64,000 nucleotides of DNA, taken from NCBI RefSeq assembly GCF_004331645.1, contig NZ_SJSK01000001.1:1426001-1490000 (forward strand). The letters run 5' to 3'. A program made the position numbers and the translations under genes. Source of the stretch: Pedobacter frigiditerrae (lineage in GTDB: Bacteria > Bacteroidota > Bacteroidia > Sphingobacteriales > Sphingobacteriaceae). The notes below the pieces were generated by a model. It was not told where the DNA came from, ran no database searches, and saw only the letters and a list, made by a program, of their open reading frames with translations. This document shows, piece by piece, positions 9,566 through 17,872 of this stretch; position 1 is the stretch's first letter, and each line of letters begins with the position of its first letter.

Positions 9566-10840
9566 ATGACAAGTAGAAGAGGTTTTATCAAAGCCGGCGG
9601 ACTGGCATTATTTGGAATTGGTTTAGGTGGTATTCCTGGCTTTTTGGCTGATGCCGTTGCAGGAACAACTACCCCAGGCTTATTTAAAAAGAAAAAAATA
9701 TTAGTATGTATTTTTCAAAGAGGTGCAATGGATGGTTTAATGGCGGTAACTCCATTTACCGACCAATATTTAAAAGCTGCTAGGCCAGGTTTGTTCATGA
9801 CTGCTGCACAAGGTGGAAAAAATAAACCATTGATTGACCTTGATGGTAAATTTGGATTGCACCCATCAATGAGTGCTTTTGAACCTATGTTTCGTGAAAA
9901 ACGCATGGCGATTGTACATGGTATTGGTTCACCAAACAATACACGCTCACACTTTGATGCGCAAGATTACATGGAATCTGGAACGCCATTTAGCAAAGGA
10001 ACTGCAAGTGGCTGGTTAAATAGGGCAGTTGGTTTATTAGGTCATGATGCAGCAACAACTCCTTTTCAAGGGGTAAGTTTAACGTCTTCTTTGCCAAGGT
10101 CTTTTTATGGAGATCATCCTGCAGTTGCGATAAAAAACTTGTCAGATTTTAATATTCAGTTGAAAGGAAATCAGGCTGGTGCTAATATGGCTTCAAAAAG
10201 TTTTGAAGATTTGTATGACCAAACTTCATCTGGTTTGCTAAAAAATACAGGCAAGGAAAGTTTCGATGCTATTAAAATGCTTGATAAAACAGATACTAAA
10301 AACTACAGACCAGAAAATAATGCCGTTTATCCTGCAAGTGCCTTAGGAAATTCGTTAAAGCAAATAGCCCAATTGATTAAAATGGATGTGGGTATGGAAG
10401 TGGCATTTGCAGAATCTGGAGGATGGGATACACATTTTAACCAAGGTACTGAAACTGGGATTTTTGCCCGTAACGTAAACGATTTGAGTGAAAGCATGAT
10501 GGCTTTTTGGAATGACATGAGCAAATATCAGGATGAAGTTACGGTGATGACAATGACAGAATTTGGACGTACTGTTGCGCAAAATGGAACAGGTGGTACA
10601 GACCATGGTCGTGCTTCTTGTAATTTTATCTTAGGTAATAGTGTAAGTGGAGGATTGGTTCACGGTTTAATTAATCCATTAGCTAAAGAGAATTTAGAAG
10701 ACGGTAGAGATTTAGCGGTAACTACTGATTTTAGAGCTGTATTTAGTGAAGTTGCTGATAAACACTTAGGTATACACAATGATAAAGTACTCTTCCCAGA
10801 TTGGTCTGGAAAACAGATTGGTGTGATGAGGGGAGCTTAA
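9566..10840 (+). CDS. DUF1501 family protein with Tat signal
   Basis: A 424-residue protein whose N-terminus (TSRRGFIKAGGLALFGIG) is a twin-arginine signal, so it is probably exported folded. Motifs include LVCIFQRGAMDGLM, a GIGSPNNTRSHFDAQDYME stretch, and near the end MTEFGRTVAQNGTGGTDHG, typical of DUF1501 and its sulfatase/phosphatase-like fold. It follows DUF1800 by 7 bases and forms an operon with it. A hairpin terminator at 10877-10906 ends the unit. No substrate can be named. Confidence 0.88.
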   Translation: MTSRRGFIKAGGLALFGIGLGGIPGFLADAVAGTTTPGLFKKKKILVCIFQRGAMDGLMAVTPFTDQYLKAARPGLFMTAAQGGKNKPLIDLDGKFGLHPSMSAFEPMFREKRMAIVHGIGSPNNTRSHFDAQDYMESGTPFSKGTASGWLNRAVGLLGHDAATTPFQGVSLTSSLPRSFYGDHPAVAIKNLSDFNIQLKGNQAGANMASKSFEDLYDQTSSGLLKNTGKESFDAIKMLDKTDTKNYRPENNAVYPASALGNSLKQIAQLIKMDVGMEVAFAESGGWDTHFNQGTETGIFARNVNDLSESMMAFWNDMSKYQDEVTVMTMTEFGRTVAQNGTGGTDHGRASCNFILGNSVSGGLVHGLINPLAKENLEDGRDLAVTTDFRAVFSEVADKHLGIHNDKVLFPDWSGKQIGVMRGA

Positions 10841-10850
10841 AAGAAGTATA

Positions 10851-10875
10851 TAGTAGTTAGTACTTAGTATTTAGA
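10851..10875. repeat. Short heptamer tandem repeat (TAGTANT)
   Basis: Three consecutive 7-base units TAGTAGT, TAGTACT, TAGTATT followed by a partial unit, directly after the DUF1501 stop codon and before the terminator hairpin. Degenerate heptamers of this kind are common intergenic filler; no function can be assigned. Confidence 0.6.
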
Positions 10876-10876
10876 G

Positions 10877-10906
10877 ATGGTTCGTTTTAAGCGAGCCATT
10901 TTTTTT
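10877..10906 (+). terminator. Rho-independent terminator after DUF1800/DUF1501
   Basis: Arms ATGGTTCG and CGAGCCAT pair (one G.T pair) around a 7-base loop and are followed by a run of about eight T. It lies 36 bases after the DUF1501 stop. Confidence 0.75.
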
Positions 10907-10925
10907 GTAGCCAAATAATCATTTA

Positions 10926-11051
10926 TAACAGTTTGGGTTTGGCGTTGTAGGGGTATTCATTACTCATCAGCCCAACCCTTGCATCTAAAGATACATAGAT
11001 TACAAATGTTCAGTCTATGTTCGTTAGCCCCTATAACGCCAAACCCTGTTA
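10926..11051. repeat. Long bulged inverted repeat, attC-like hairpin
   Basis: The left arm (10926-10953) reads TAACAGTTTGGGTTTGGCGT then TGTAGGGG; the right arm (11028-11051) is its complement except for four extra bases (about 931-934) on the left and one mismatch. Inside, ACATAGA (10993) pairs with TCTATGT (11014). Read on the minus strand the element starts 23 bases after the SDR stop codon, begins GCATAAC and ends GTTATAA. Size (about 126 bases), unpaired bases on one arm and position 3' of a gene recall integron attC sites, but the end boxes do not match the strict GTTRRRY consensus and no integrase is present in the window. It could equally be a MITE-like repeat. Confidence 0.55.
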
Positions 11052-11074
11052 TGCACCTTCTTTTGTCTCAACTG

Positions 11075-11797
11075 TTATACTAATGAAGTGCCGCCATCAA
11101 TGGTAAGTGTTTGTCCTGTACCGTATTCTTGTTCCAATAAATATACAAATGTCTTGGCAATATCTTCCGCTTCCCCAACTCGTTTTACGGGTAATGTGTT
11201 TCCAATACTTGTGTACATTGTTTTTCTGTCGCTTTCCGACATACCGCCCCAAAGCTCTGTTTTTACTACTCCAGGCGAAACAGCATTTACTCTTATTGGC
11301 GCCAGTTCCATTGCCATTGCTCTCGCAAAACCTTCCATTGCGGCACAGATACTTGCACCCAACGCCCATCCTTTGTTGGGCCTGTTGCTGGCAATGCCAC
11401 TTGTTAATACAATTGAGCCTGTGGTATTGATAAATGGTGTAGCATATTTTACGGCTGTAAAGGCTCCCCAATAACGAATATTAAAATAGTTCCGAGCCAC
11501 TTCCAATGTGGTGTCCGCTACATTGCTAAGAATGAGGTTTTCGCCTGCTGTAAAAACCAAATGGTCGAATGCTCCAATTTGTACAAAAAGATTTTTGACT
11601 TGCATTTCATTTGTCACATCAATTGTGTAGCCAATACTTTCAGTAGGTAATTCTTGTAACGCTTTGTCTATGCGTTGTTGATTACTCGAAGCAATAATAA
11701 CAAATCCGCCTTTTGAAGCAACAGATTTTGCTGTTGCCAAACCAATACCCGAACTGCCACCGATAATTACTACTTTTTTGCCTTTTAAACTTTCCAT
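11075..11797 (-). CDS. SDR-family protein lacking the classical YxxxK
   Basis: A 240-residue Rossmann-fold protein. I start at the ATG at 11797 because the cofactor motif follows at once (KKVVIIGGSSGIGLA); upstream codons to 11875 look non-coding. The NAD(P)-binding GGSSGIG, a Ser in the VLTSG strand and the C-terminal ELAPIRVNAVSPGVVKTELW are typical of short-chain dehydrogenases. Where the catalytic YxxxK should be, the line reads GASICAAMEGFARAM, with Gly and Cys in the Tyr and Lys positions, so it is a non-classical SDR and may not be a standard dehydrogenase. It lies 93 bases after a Crp-type regulator on the same strand and is probably controlled by it. Part of the accessory block at 10.9-16.0 kb. 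Confidence 0.85.
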   Translation of the reverse strand: MESLKGKKVVIIGGSSGIGLATAKSVASKGGFVIIASSNQQRIDKALQELPTESIGYTIDVTNEMQVKNLFVQIGAFDHLVFTAGENLILSNVADTTLEVARNYFNIRYWGAFTAVKYATPFINTTGSIVLTSGIASNRPNKGWALGASICAAMEGFARAMAMELAPIRVNAVSPGVVKTELWGGMSESDRKTMYTSIGNTLPVKRVGEAEDIAKTFVYLLEQEYGTGQTLTIDGGTSLV

Positions 11798-11890
11798 TTC
11801 TTTCAATTTTATTGTTCTCGAAATTATTTTTCGTCGAACAAAAGTAGAAAGCTTGATATCGAAAGGATTTACCAAATGGTAAAAAACGAA

Positions 11891-12463
11891 TTAGTGCATA
11901 TTTTTTCTTATTCTGCTTAATGATTGTTTTGTGATGCCGAGATAAGAAGCTATGTCAGTTTGTGAAACTCTTAACGCTATGTTGGATTGTTGCACAATAA
12001 ATTTTTGATAACGTGTCGTTGCGTCTTCGCCAATATATGAGTTTCGTAATGATATTTTGTTAAGTAAAGCTTGTTTGGTAATGTTGTCCAACAGGCTCTT
12101 GAAATAAGGTAAAGTGTTATACAAGGAATGTAATTTGTCTTTTTGAAAAACAATTATTTCGGAATCACAAGCTGCATGGATACTGTCTGTTGATACTGCG
12201 TTTTCTGTAAAGCTTTTCAAAATGGTACAAAACTGATTTTCACTTAAAAAGAAATGAATCACTTCGTTTCCTTTTTCGCTTATACTCACGATTTTTAAAA
12301 TTCCTTTGCAAATAAAAAACATTTGTTTTGCCGCCTTTCCTTCTTGCAATAAAATTTCGCCTTCCTTTACTTTTATAAATGTTGTATTTTGGCAAATGGT
12401 TTCTTTGTCCTTAGAAGGTATTTTTTGAAAAAGTTCAAGATAGGTAAAGAGTGGCTCAAACAT
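11891..12463 (-). CDS. Crp/Fnr-family transcriptional regulator
   Basis: A 190-residue protein starting at ATG 12463 (MFEPLFTY); a TTG four codons upstream is less likely. Residues 20-110 form a cyclic-nucleotide-binding-like beta-roll (EILLQEGKAAKQMFFICKG). The C-terminal helix-turn-helix reads SQTDIASYLGITKQSLSRIRKN, the form found in many Bacteroidota Crp-like regulators. Ligand residues of cAMP-binding Crp are not evident. It lies directly upstream of the SDR gene on the same strand, so that gene is its likeliest target. Confidence 0.88.
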   Translation of the reverse strand: MFEPLFTYLELFQKIPSKDKETICQNTTFIKVKEGEILLQEGKAAKQMFFICKGILKIVSISEKGNEVIHFFLSENQFCTILKSFTENAVSTDSIHAACDSEIIVFQKDKLHSLYNTLPYFKSLLDNITKQALLNKISLRNSYIGEDATTRYQKFIVQQSNIALRVSQTDIASYLGITKQSLSRIRKNMH

Positions 12464-12556
12464 AGTTTTTGTCAATAAAAAAAATAGCAGATGGTAATGT
12501 AATCTAAAAAATCAGTCTATTGTAATGGAAAATTAGTAATCGCAGGGTGTTGCAAT

Positions 12557-12870
12557 AAAATGGCGGACAACTTGCGACTTTGCACAACTATATTCGTTTT
12601 AATCATTTATAAACGAATATACACGTTTAATTTACGATTTATAAACTATTGAATTTATGAAAATAAGTTTTTCAGCACCATCTTTCACGGCTGGTTATGC
12701 AGTCTTTCTTTAAGGCTTATGATTCTTTGGCACCTAGCAATCGAACAAAAGAACCTCCAAACGCTAACCTATAAACCCTATAGTAGCGGATGCCTTTTTC
12801 AGGCAATAGCGGATAGAGGGGCTGCAATTGCTATAAAATACTGACATTGTTTTTCTAAAAATCTTATTCC
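12557..12870. repeat. Non-coding repeat, copy A
   Basis: This stretch matches 15750-16010 in order. The first block (about 12557-12645) contains CGAATATACACGTTTAATTT, also present in copy B, preceded by a small dyad (ATTCGTTT / AAACGAAT). The second block (about 12725-12850) shares CGAACAAAAG, CCAAACGCTAA and AATACTGA with copy B. About 70 bases between the blocks are present only here. The full gene-free interval 12464-13256 also holds the inverted-repeat element at 13056; I see no convincing gene in it. Confidence 0.65.
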
Positions 12871-13055
12871 TTTGGTTAGGTTAAGCTTGATGTAGGTTAG
12901 TCGAGATTGCAAATCCAGACCAACTTGTGGGGCTGGGAATCTGTTTAGATATCATTTTACTCTTATTGTCAATACAAGGGTGAAAATCCTAAAAAATTAC
13001 TCTCGTTCAACTGTGAGAAGCGATTGTCGTTTGTGGATTGTTTGGTAAAATAATA

Positions 13056-13207
13056 GTTAACGTTTTGGTGCTTTGTGTTTGGGCAGGAAATCGAAGCACT
13101 TCAGCCAATATACAACCAAACCGATGTTAGCACTTCGCCCTTCATTTCTGTTGTATTTGTTCGTTGTCATCGAGAATGTTAGCATAGGGCATATTCCAAA
13201 ACTTAAC
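13056..13207. repeat. Inverted-repeat element 3' of the serine hydrolase
   Basis: The ends are GTTAACGTTTTGG (13056-13068) and CCAAAACTTAAC (13196-13207), complementary but for one bulged base. Inside, ATACAAC (13110) pairs with GTTGTAT (13150), and AGCACTTC occurs twice (13095, 13129). On the minus strand it begins 50 bases after the hydrolase stop codon, the same relative position as the hairpin behind the SDR gene. A 71-codon open frame across it (13073-13288) looks like chance. Confidence 0.55.
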
Positions 13208-13256
13208 TTTTCTCAAAACCAATTGCCTAAATCCGTTGTAATAGCCGTCAGCGTAG

Positions 13257-14705
13257 TTATTTCATTAGCAATTTATATTTTAATTTAGCATCATTGTCTT
13301 CCGGCTCTTTTTCGATGTATAACTTTAGATATTCAATTGCTTGTTTTTTTTGACCTGAAACCCTGTATGCCTCGCTTATATAATAATAACCATAGGTTGA
13401 GTTTGGAAAAAAGTGAATATTTAACTTAAATAAATCTATGGCCTGATTAGTCTTTTTTTCGAACAATAGCTTGTAACCATATCTTTCAATCAGATTTTCT
13501 CTTAATGAATATTTCTTTGAATTTTGTTCTATTTCCTTAATGCCAGCTTCATAGCCTTTGTTGCATATGGTCTTAATGATATCTTTAGTGTAAAAAAAAT
13601 TGTCAATTGATGGTGCTGAACCTACTAATTGTTTTTTAATCAGATTACTCACTTCCCAATAATTTTCGACTTCTCCATTTGTTAGAATAACAACAGTGTA
13701 GCCCAAATCCGGATAAATCATTATTTCACAAGCAATACCATCGTGTCCGCCGGTATGTCCAATAATGCGGTGCCCGTTGATTGTGTTTTCTTCAAAACCA
13801 TAACCATACATTCCTTCTCTGTACTTTACTTTACCTGATGTATAAAGGGTTACACTCTCTTTGCTAAGTAAAATATTGTTTTGTAAAGCATTGGCGAAAC
13901 TCAACAAATCGTCAGCTGTTGAATAGCCACCACCTGCAGGTGTTCCTTTTGCTAAATTTGAGAAAATATTATTTTTCCATTGCCCTGGTTCTTCCGATGA
14001 CATTGTATAGCCGGTAGCCAAATTTGGAATAACATTATCCAATTCGTAAGCATCAGTATTAATCATTTTTGCAGGTTTATAGAGATGTTCTTTTACGAAA
14101 TCAAAATAATTTTGACCCGACACCTTTTCAATGATTAATCCTAAAACCATATATCCGGAATTGCTGTATAAGAAGTCACTACCTGGAGCAAAGGCTAGTT
14201 TTTTATAAGCAAACAATGGAAGGTAATCAGAAACTGTTTTGAAGTTTACTTTTGCAAGCTTATCGTATTCCTCCCAAAAACTGCTCATTCCTGAAGTGTG
14301 CGTTAATAATTGATGGATGGTCACAGAGTCAGCAACAGTTTTATTAGGATAATCCAAAAGATATTGGCCTACTTTATCTTGAAGCGAAATTTTCCCAGAT
14401 TCCACCAATTGCATAATAGCCGTTGCTGTGAACATCTTGTTGATAGAAGCTAAGTTGAACTTCGTGTCCGGTTTATTTTTAACACGGTCCGGCAAATTAG
14501 CAAAACCAAATGCTTCTCTATAGGTTGGTTTGCCATCTTTTGCAATAAGAACGACCCCGCTTAAGTTATTTTCTTTTTCGAGATTTTTTAAGTGAGATTT
14601 TATCGGATTAACTATACTTTCCAAATTTTGTGATTGTACCACAATAGGCTGTAAAAGAGCTATGAAGAAGATAGCTGTAATAAAATATATTTGACGGATT
14701 GTCAT
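13257..14705 (-). CDS. Secreted serine hydrolase (class C beta-lactamase fold) with TPR tail
   Basis: A 482-residue protein with a signal peptide ending VQSQ. The beta-lactamase/DD-peptidase motifs are intact: SINK (nucleophile Ser and Lys, near residue 88), YSN (YSNSGYM, near 182) and HTGG near 316. About 100 residues at the C-terminus look like tetratricopeptide helices (GYYYISEAYRVSGQKKQAIEYLKLY). Such proteins are usually peptidases or esterases acting on D-amino-acid peptides or esters in the periplasm; drug resistance should not be assumed. It follows an AraC regulator by 75 bases on the same strand. Confidence 0.85.
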   Translation of the reverse strand: MTIRQIYFITAIFFIALLQPIVVQSQNLESIVNPIKSHLKNLEKENNLSGVVLIAKDGKPTYREAFGFANLPDRVKNKPDTKFNLASINKMFTATAIMQLVESGKISLQDKVGQYLLDYPNKTVADSVTIHQLLTHTSGMSSFWEEYDKLAKVNFKTVSDYLPLFAYKKLAFAPGSDFLYSNSGYMVLGLIIEKVSGQNYFDFVKEHLYKPAKMINTDAYELDNVIPNLATGYTMSSEEPGQWKNNIFSNLAKGTPAGGGYSTADDLLSFANALQNNILLSKESVTLYTSGKVKYREGMYGYGFEENTINGHRIIGHTGGHDGIACEIMIYPDLGYTVVILTNGEVENYWEVSNLIKKQLVGSAPSIDNFFYTKDIIKTICNKGYEAGIKEIEQNSKKYSLRENLIERYGYKLLFEKKTNQAIDLFKLNIHFFPNSTYGYYYISEAYRVSGQKKQAIEYLKLYIEKEPEDNDAKLKYKLLMK

Positions 14706-14780
14706 ATGGGTCTCTTTATATGATTAAGTGGCAAAAGTACTTTAATCATAAAAGGAAAAATTGTACAAACGTAAACCTAC

Positions 14781-15623
14781 CTATAAAAACAGCCAGTGAA
14801 TTTGTTTTTTTTCCAGCGCCGTCGTTTTGTTAAAAAAAACTTTGGGAGAGAACCCTGTCACTGATTTGAATTCTCTTGTCATATGCGACTGGTCAAAATA
14901 ATCAACACCATATGCAATATCCGTTAAGTTGTTTTTTGCTTTATCTGATGAGTATTTATTAACCGCATTTCTGAATCTTAATATCTTTTTGAATTGAGAT
15001 GGTGTTTTGCAGATGTGTTTGCCAAAGTGTTTGTTTAATGTTGTACGTGAAATAGGATTTTTTTTGCATAGTTCTGTAATGGTTACAGCGTCATTTTCAT
15101 CACACATCATTTCAGACAAAACAGTTTCAAGGAAATGATGCTGAAACCCTATCAATTTGGATAACCAATAACTTTCAACAGCTTCAATTTTTTTGGTATC
15201 ATTTTGCAAAGAAAGAATTTCTATCATAACTTTTCTATAATCTTCAAAAGGTGAAAATTCAGAAAAGTTTGAACTGTTGTAATGGTTTAATTCGTGCTCC
15301 AAAAATGAATTAATAGCCAACGGTTTAAAATAGATAGTAATTTCGTTTATGTTCCCTTCGTATTGGACATACACCGGCTTATTAAAATTAGATACCAAAT
15401 TGGTTTCTACCTCATTGTCATCGCATTGCCCGATTATTAATTTATTTCCTTTATTAATAGTTTTTGATTTTTCACTTATTGATACAATGGTAAAAATAGA
15501 TGGGAAGGTTATGTATTTGGCGGGTTTTTCTTCAGATGTATGTGTGAGTATATAAATACACTCTATGTATTTTTTAAGTAAAGGATTTAAAGGGGAATAA
15601 GCTTTTATTTTCATAGGTTGCAT
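14781..15623 (-). CDS. AraC-family transcriptional regulator
   Basis: A 280-residue protein. The N-terminal two thirds are an unassigned sensor region; residues about 175-265 carry two helix-turn-helix motifs (TITELCKKNPISRTTLNKHF and LTDIAYGVDYFDQSHMTREF) ending in the AraC signature FKSVTGFSPKVFF. ATG 15623 gives MQPMKIKAY; the ATG at 15614 is also possible. It lies upstream of the serine hydrolase on the same strand and probably regulates it. Confidence 0.88.
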   Translation of the reverse strand: MQPMKIKAYSPLNPLLKKYIECIYILTHTSEEKPAKYITFPSIFTIVSISEKSKTINKGNKLIIGQCDDNEVETNLVSNFNKPVYVQYEGNINEITIYFKPLAINSFLEHELNHYNSSNFSEFSPFEDYRKVMIEILSLQNDTKKIEAVESYWLSKLIGFQHHFLETVLSEMMCDENDAVTITELCKKNPISRTTLNKHFGKHICKTPSQFKKILRFRNAVNKYSSDKAKNNLTDIAYGVDYFDQSHMTREFKSVTGFSPKVFFNKTTALEKKQIHWLFL

Positions 15624-15749
15624 TGGGAGTTAGAGCCTAACTAACTGTTTGTACGCATATTTGAAAAAAATTGGATTCATTTGCTGTCAACGAGCCTTTT
15701 AATTTGTTATACATTAATAAGCCTTTTGTATTTTACCATTGGTTCACTA

Positions 15750-16010
15750 AAATTACCGCTAACTCGCGGCTTTGCGCGCAACTTTATCCGTTTTTAATCA
15801 TTTTTAAACGAATATACACGTTTAATTTGCGATATATAACTTATTTAAGTTCTTGGTATCTAGCAACCGAACAAAAGACCCACCAAACGCTAAAATCTAA
15901 ACCTTATTGAAGCGAAAACCCCATCTTTTGGAGTTGAAGTGCAAAGAAGGGCTACAGACGCGATGGAATACTGAAATTGTCCCAAAGGGACTCCTTTGGA
16001 GTTTCTCTAA
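15750..16010. repeat. Non-coding repeat, copy B
   Basis: Colinear with copy A (12557-12870): it shares CGAATATACACGTTTAATTT, CGAACAAAAG, CCAAACGCTAA and AATACTGA, but lacks the central 70 bases. Near its end AAGGGACTCCTTTGGAG forms a small dyad. The gene-free interval 15624-16191 holds this repeat and a promoter-like site; a 79-codon open frame at 15671-15910 has no protein-like composition and is not called. Confidence 0.65.
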
Positions 16011-16131
16011 AGATTTTTTGGAAGCTCTTTCCATACAGATTTCTAGTTCCTAGATAATTACGGTATTGTGAGACATTATTTTAAATCGTCATTCTAAAAT
16101 CTAAAACTCCCTGTAACTTATTTGATGATTA

Positions 16132-16162
16132 TTGCTTAAAACTTAGGCTTTGCTTATCTTTC
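16132..16162 (+). promoter_or_regulatory. Putative Bacteroidota-type promoter of the M28 gene
   Basis: TTGC at 16132 and TATCTTTC at 16155 are spaced 19 bases apart, close to the TTTG-N19-TAnnTTTG pattern of Bacteroidota sigma-A promoters. The start codon is 29 bases further on. Prediction only. Confidence 0.4.
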
Positions 16163-16191
16163 AAAAGAAAACTAACTCATAAACTTATAGA

Positions 16192-17757
16192 ATGAAAACT
16201 ACCCAAAAATCTAGATTGTTACTTTTTGTAGCTACGATGCTGAGCAGCAGTTTTGCCTTTGCGCAAACTAAAGAAGCATTTGTTTCAAGTGTTACTAAAG
16301 AAGCAAATGAAAATTCTCAATTAGAGAAATTAGCACACGAACTTTTTGATGTTGTTGGTCCGCGATTAGTTGGAACACCACAAATGAAACAAGCTGGCGA
16401 TTGGGCAGTAAAAAAATATAGTGATTGGGGTATTTCTGCCAAAACAGAAAAATGGGGAGAATGGCGTGGATGGGAAAGAGGAATTACGCACATAGATTTG
16501 GTTAGCCCGAGGTTAAGAACTTTAGAAGGTACGCAATTAGCTTGGAGCCCATCTACAGTAAAAGGAAAACCAATTAATGCTGAAGCTATTGTTTTGCCAT
16601 TAGTTGCAGATTCGATGGCTTTTGTAAAGTGGTTACCGAGTGTAAAAGGTAAATTGGTTTTAATTTCGCAAGCTCAAATTTCTGGCCGACCAGATAAGAA
16701 TTACGAAGATTTTGCAACAAAAGATGGTTTAGCAAAATTTAAAAAGGATAAAGAAGAGGCTGCAAAAGCTTGGAGAGATAGGTTAGCTAAAACTGGTTTA
16801 AATGCTAAAAATTTAGCTTTAGCCATTGAAAAAGCTGGCGCTGCGGGTATCATCATCAATAACTGGAGTGCAGGATGGGGAGTTGATAAAGTTTTTGGTG
16901 CAAACACCACTAAAATCCCAACTGTAGATTTGTCTGTTGAAGATTATGGTTTGGTTTATCGCTTGGCAGAATATGGAAACAAACCAATGCTTAGAATAGA
17001 GTCTGAATCAAAAGAATTAGGTGTAGTGCCAACATTTAATACATTGGCAGAAATTAAAGGTTCTGAGAAACCAAATGAATACGTGATGTTATCAGCTCAC
17101 TTTGATTCATGGGATGCATCTAGTGGCGCTACAGATAACGGTACTGGAACTATTATGATGATGGAAGCCATGCGTTTGCTTAAAAAGTTCTATCCAAATC
17201 CTAAAAGGACAATTTTAGTTGGCCATTGGGCAAGTGAAGAGCAAGGTTTAAATGGTTCAAGGGCATTTGTTGAAGATCACCCTGAAATTGTAAGCAACTT
17301 ACAGGCTTTATTTAATCAAGATAACGGTACAGGAAGGGTTGTTAATATTGGTGGTGCGGGTTATGCAAAAGCTAAAGACTTTTTACCAAGATGGTTGGCT
17401 GCGGTTCCAGATACCATTAAAAATCAAATCAAAACTAATTTCCCTGGTACACCAAGTGGTGGTGGTTCAGATAACGCCTCATTTGTTGCAGCTGGTGCAT
17501 TAGGTTTTTCTTTAGGTGCATTGCCTTGGGATTATTTCAGCTATACTTGGCACACCAATCGTGATACTTATGACAAAGTTGTTTTTGATGAAGTTAGAAA
17601 CAATGCAATTTTAGCTGCTATTTTAGTTTACATGGCTTGCGAAGATCCAGAGAGAACATCAAATGAGAAAGCGCCAATGTCTGTTAATCCTAGAACAAAC
17701 CAACCAGGTGTGTGGCCAGCTCCAGTTAAAGCAAACCGTAAAGGTGGATTAAATTAA
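16192..17757 (+). CDS. M28-family zinc peptidase with PA domain, secreted
   Basis: A 521-residue protein with signal peptide (SSSFAFAQT). Residues about 130-265 form a protease-associated insert (GAAGIIINNWSAGWG). The M28 zinc site follows: AHFDSWD (His, Asp) near 303, ATDNGTG (Asp), ASEEQGLNGS (catalytic and ligand Glu), FNQDNGTG, and HTNRDTYD (His) near 462. All ligands are present, so this should be an active aminopeptidase or carboxypeptidase of the plasma-glutamate-carboxypeptidase type, working in the periplasm or outside. A terminator follows at 17813. A second, distinct M28 gene begins at 63500. Confidence 0.9.
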   Translation: MKTTQKSRLLLFVATMLSSSFAFAQTKEAFVSSVTKEANENSQLEKLAHELFDVVGPRLVGTPQMKQAGDWAVKKYSDWGISAKTEKWGEWRGWERGITHIDLVSPRLRTLEGTQLAWSPSTVKGKPINAEAIVLPLVADSMAFVKWLPSVKGKLVLISQAQISGRPDKNYEDFATKDGLAKFKKDKEEAAKAWRDRLAKTGLNAKNLALAIEKAGAAGIIINNWSAGWGVDKVFGANTTKIPTVDLSVEDYGLVYRLAEYGNKPMLRIESESKELGVVPTFNTLAEIKGSEKPNEYVMLSAHFDSWDASSGATDNGTGTIMMMEAMRLLKKFYPNPKRTILVGHWASEEQGLNGSRAFVEDHPEIVSNLQALFNQDNGTGRVVNIGGAGYAKAKDFLPRWLAAVPDTIKNQIKTNFPGTPSGGGSDNASFVAAGALGFSLGALPWDYFSYTWHTNRDTYDKVVFDEVRNNAILAAILVYMACEDPERTSNEKAPMSVNPRTNQPGVWPAPVKANRKGGLN

Positions 17758-17812
17758 CCCCTAAATCCCCTGAAGGGGACTATAGAACATCCTTAGGAAA
17801 TAATATTTAGAG

Positions 17813-17842
17813 AAGCCTCGGTGTTTTATCGGGGCTTTTTTT
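17813..17842 (+). terminator. Rho-independent terminator after the M28 gene
   Basis: GCCTCG (17815) pairs with CGGGGC (17830) around a 9-base loop and is followed by seven T. It is 58 bases after the M28 stop, separating it from the GHL10 gene. Confidence 0.8.
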
Positions 17843-17872
17843 GCATTTTTATAATATCAAATTAATCACCAA

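Noticed and set aside
9566..10840. Antisense frames in the DUF1501 gene
   Set aside because: The sense frame has a Tat signal and family motifs; the antisense frames are chance.
11088..11474. 128-codon frame opposite the SDR gene (plus 124-codon frame on the same strand)
   Set aside because: Both are shadows of the SDR coding sequence, which has clear family motifs.
13073..13288. 71-codon open frame on the plus strand
   Set aside because: It crosses the inverted-repeat element at 13056-13207 and overlaps the 3' end of the serine hydrolase; composition looks like chance.
13257..14705. Calling the serine hydrolase an antibiotic-resistance beta-lactamase
   Set aside because: The SxxK/YxN fold is shared with many peptidases and esterases, and the TPR tail and AraC neighbour do not point to resistance.
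15671..15910. 79-codon open frame on the plus strand
   Set aside because: It lies across repeat copy B and lacks protein-like composition; the corresponding frame is not open in copy A.
10926..16010. Calling the 10.9-16.0 kb block an integron
   Set aside because: No integrase or attI is present and the hairpin ends do not match the strict attC consensus, so only a cassette-like organisation is claimed.
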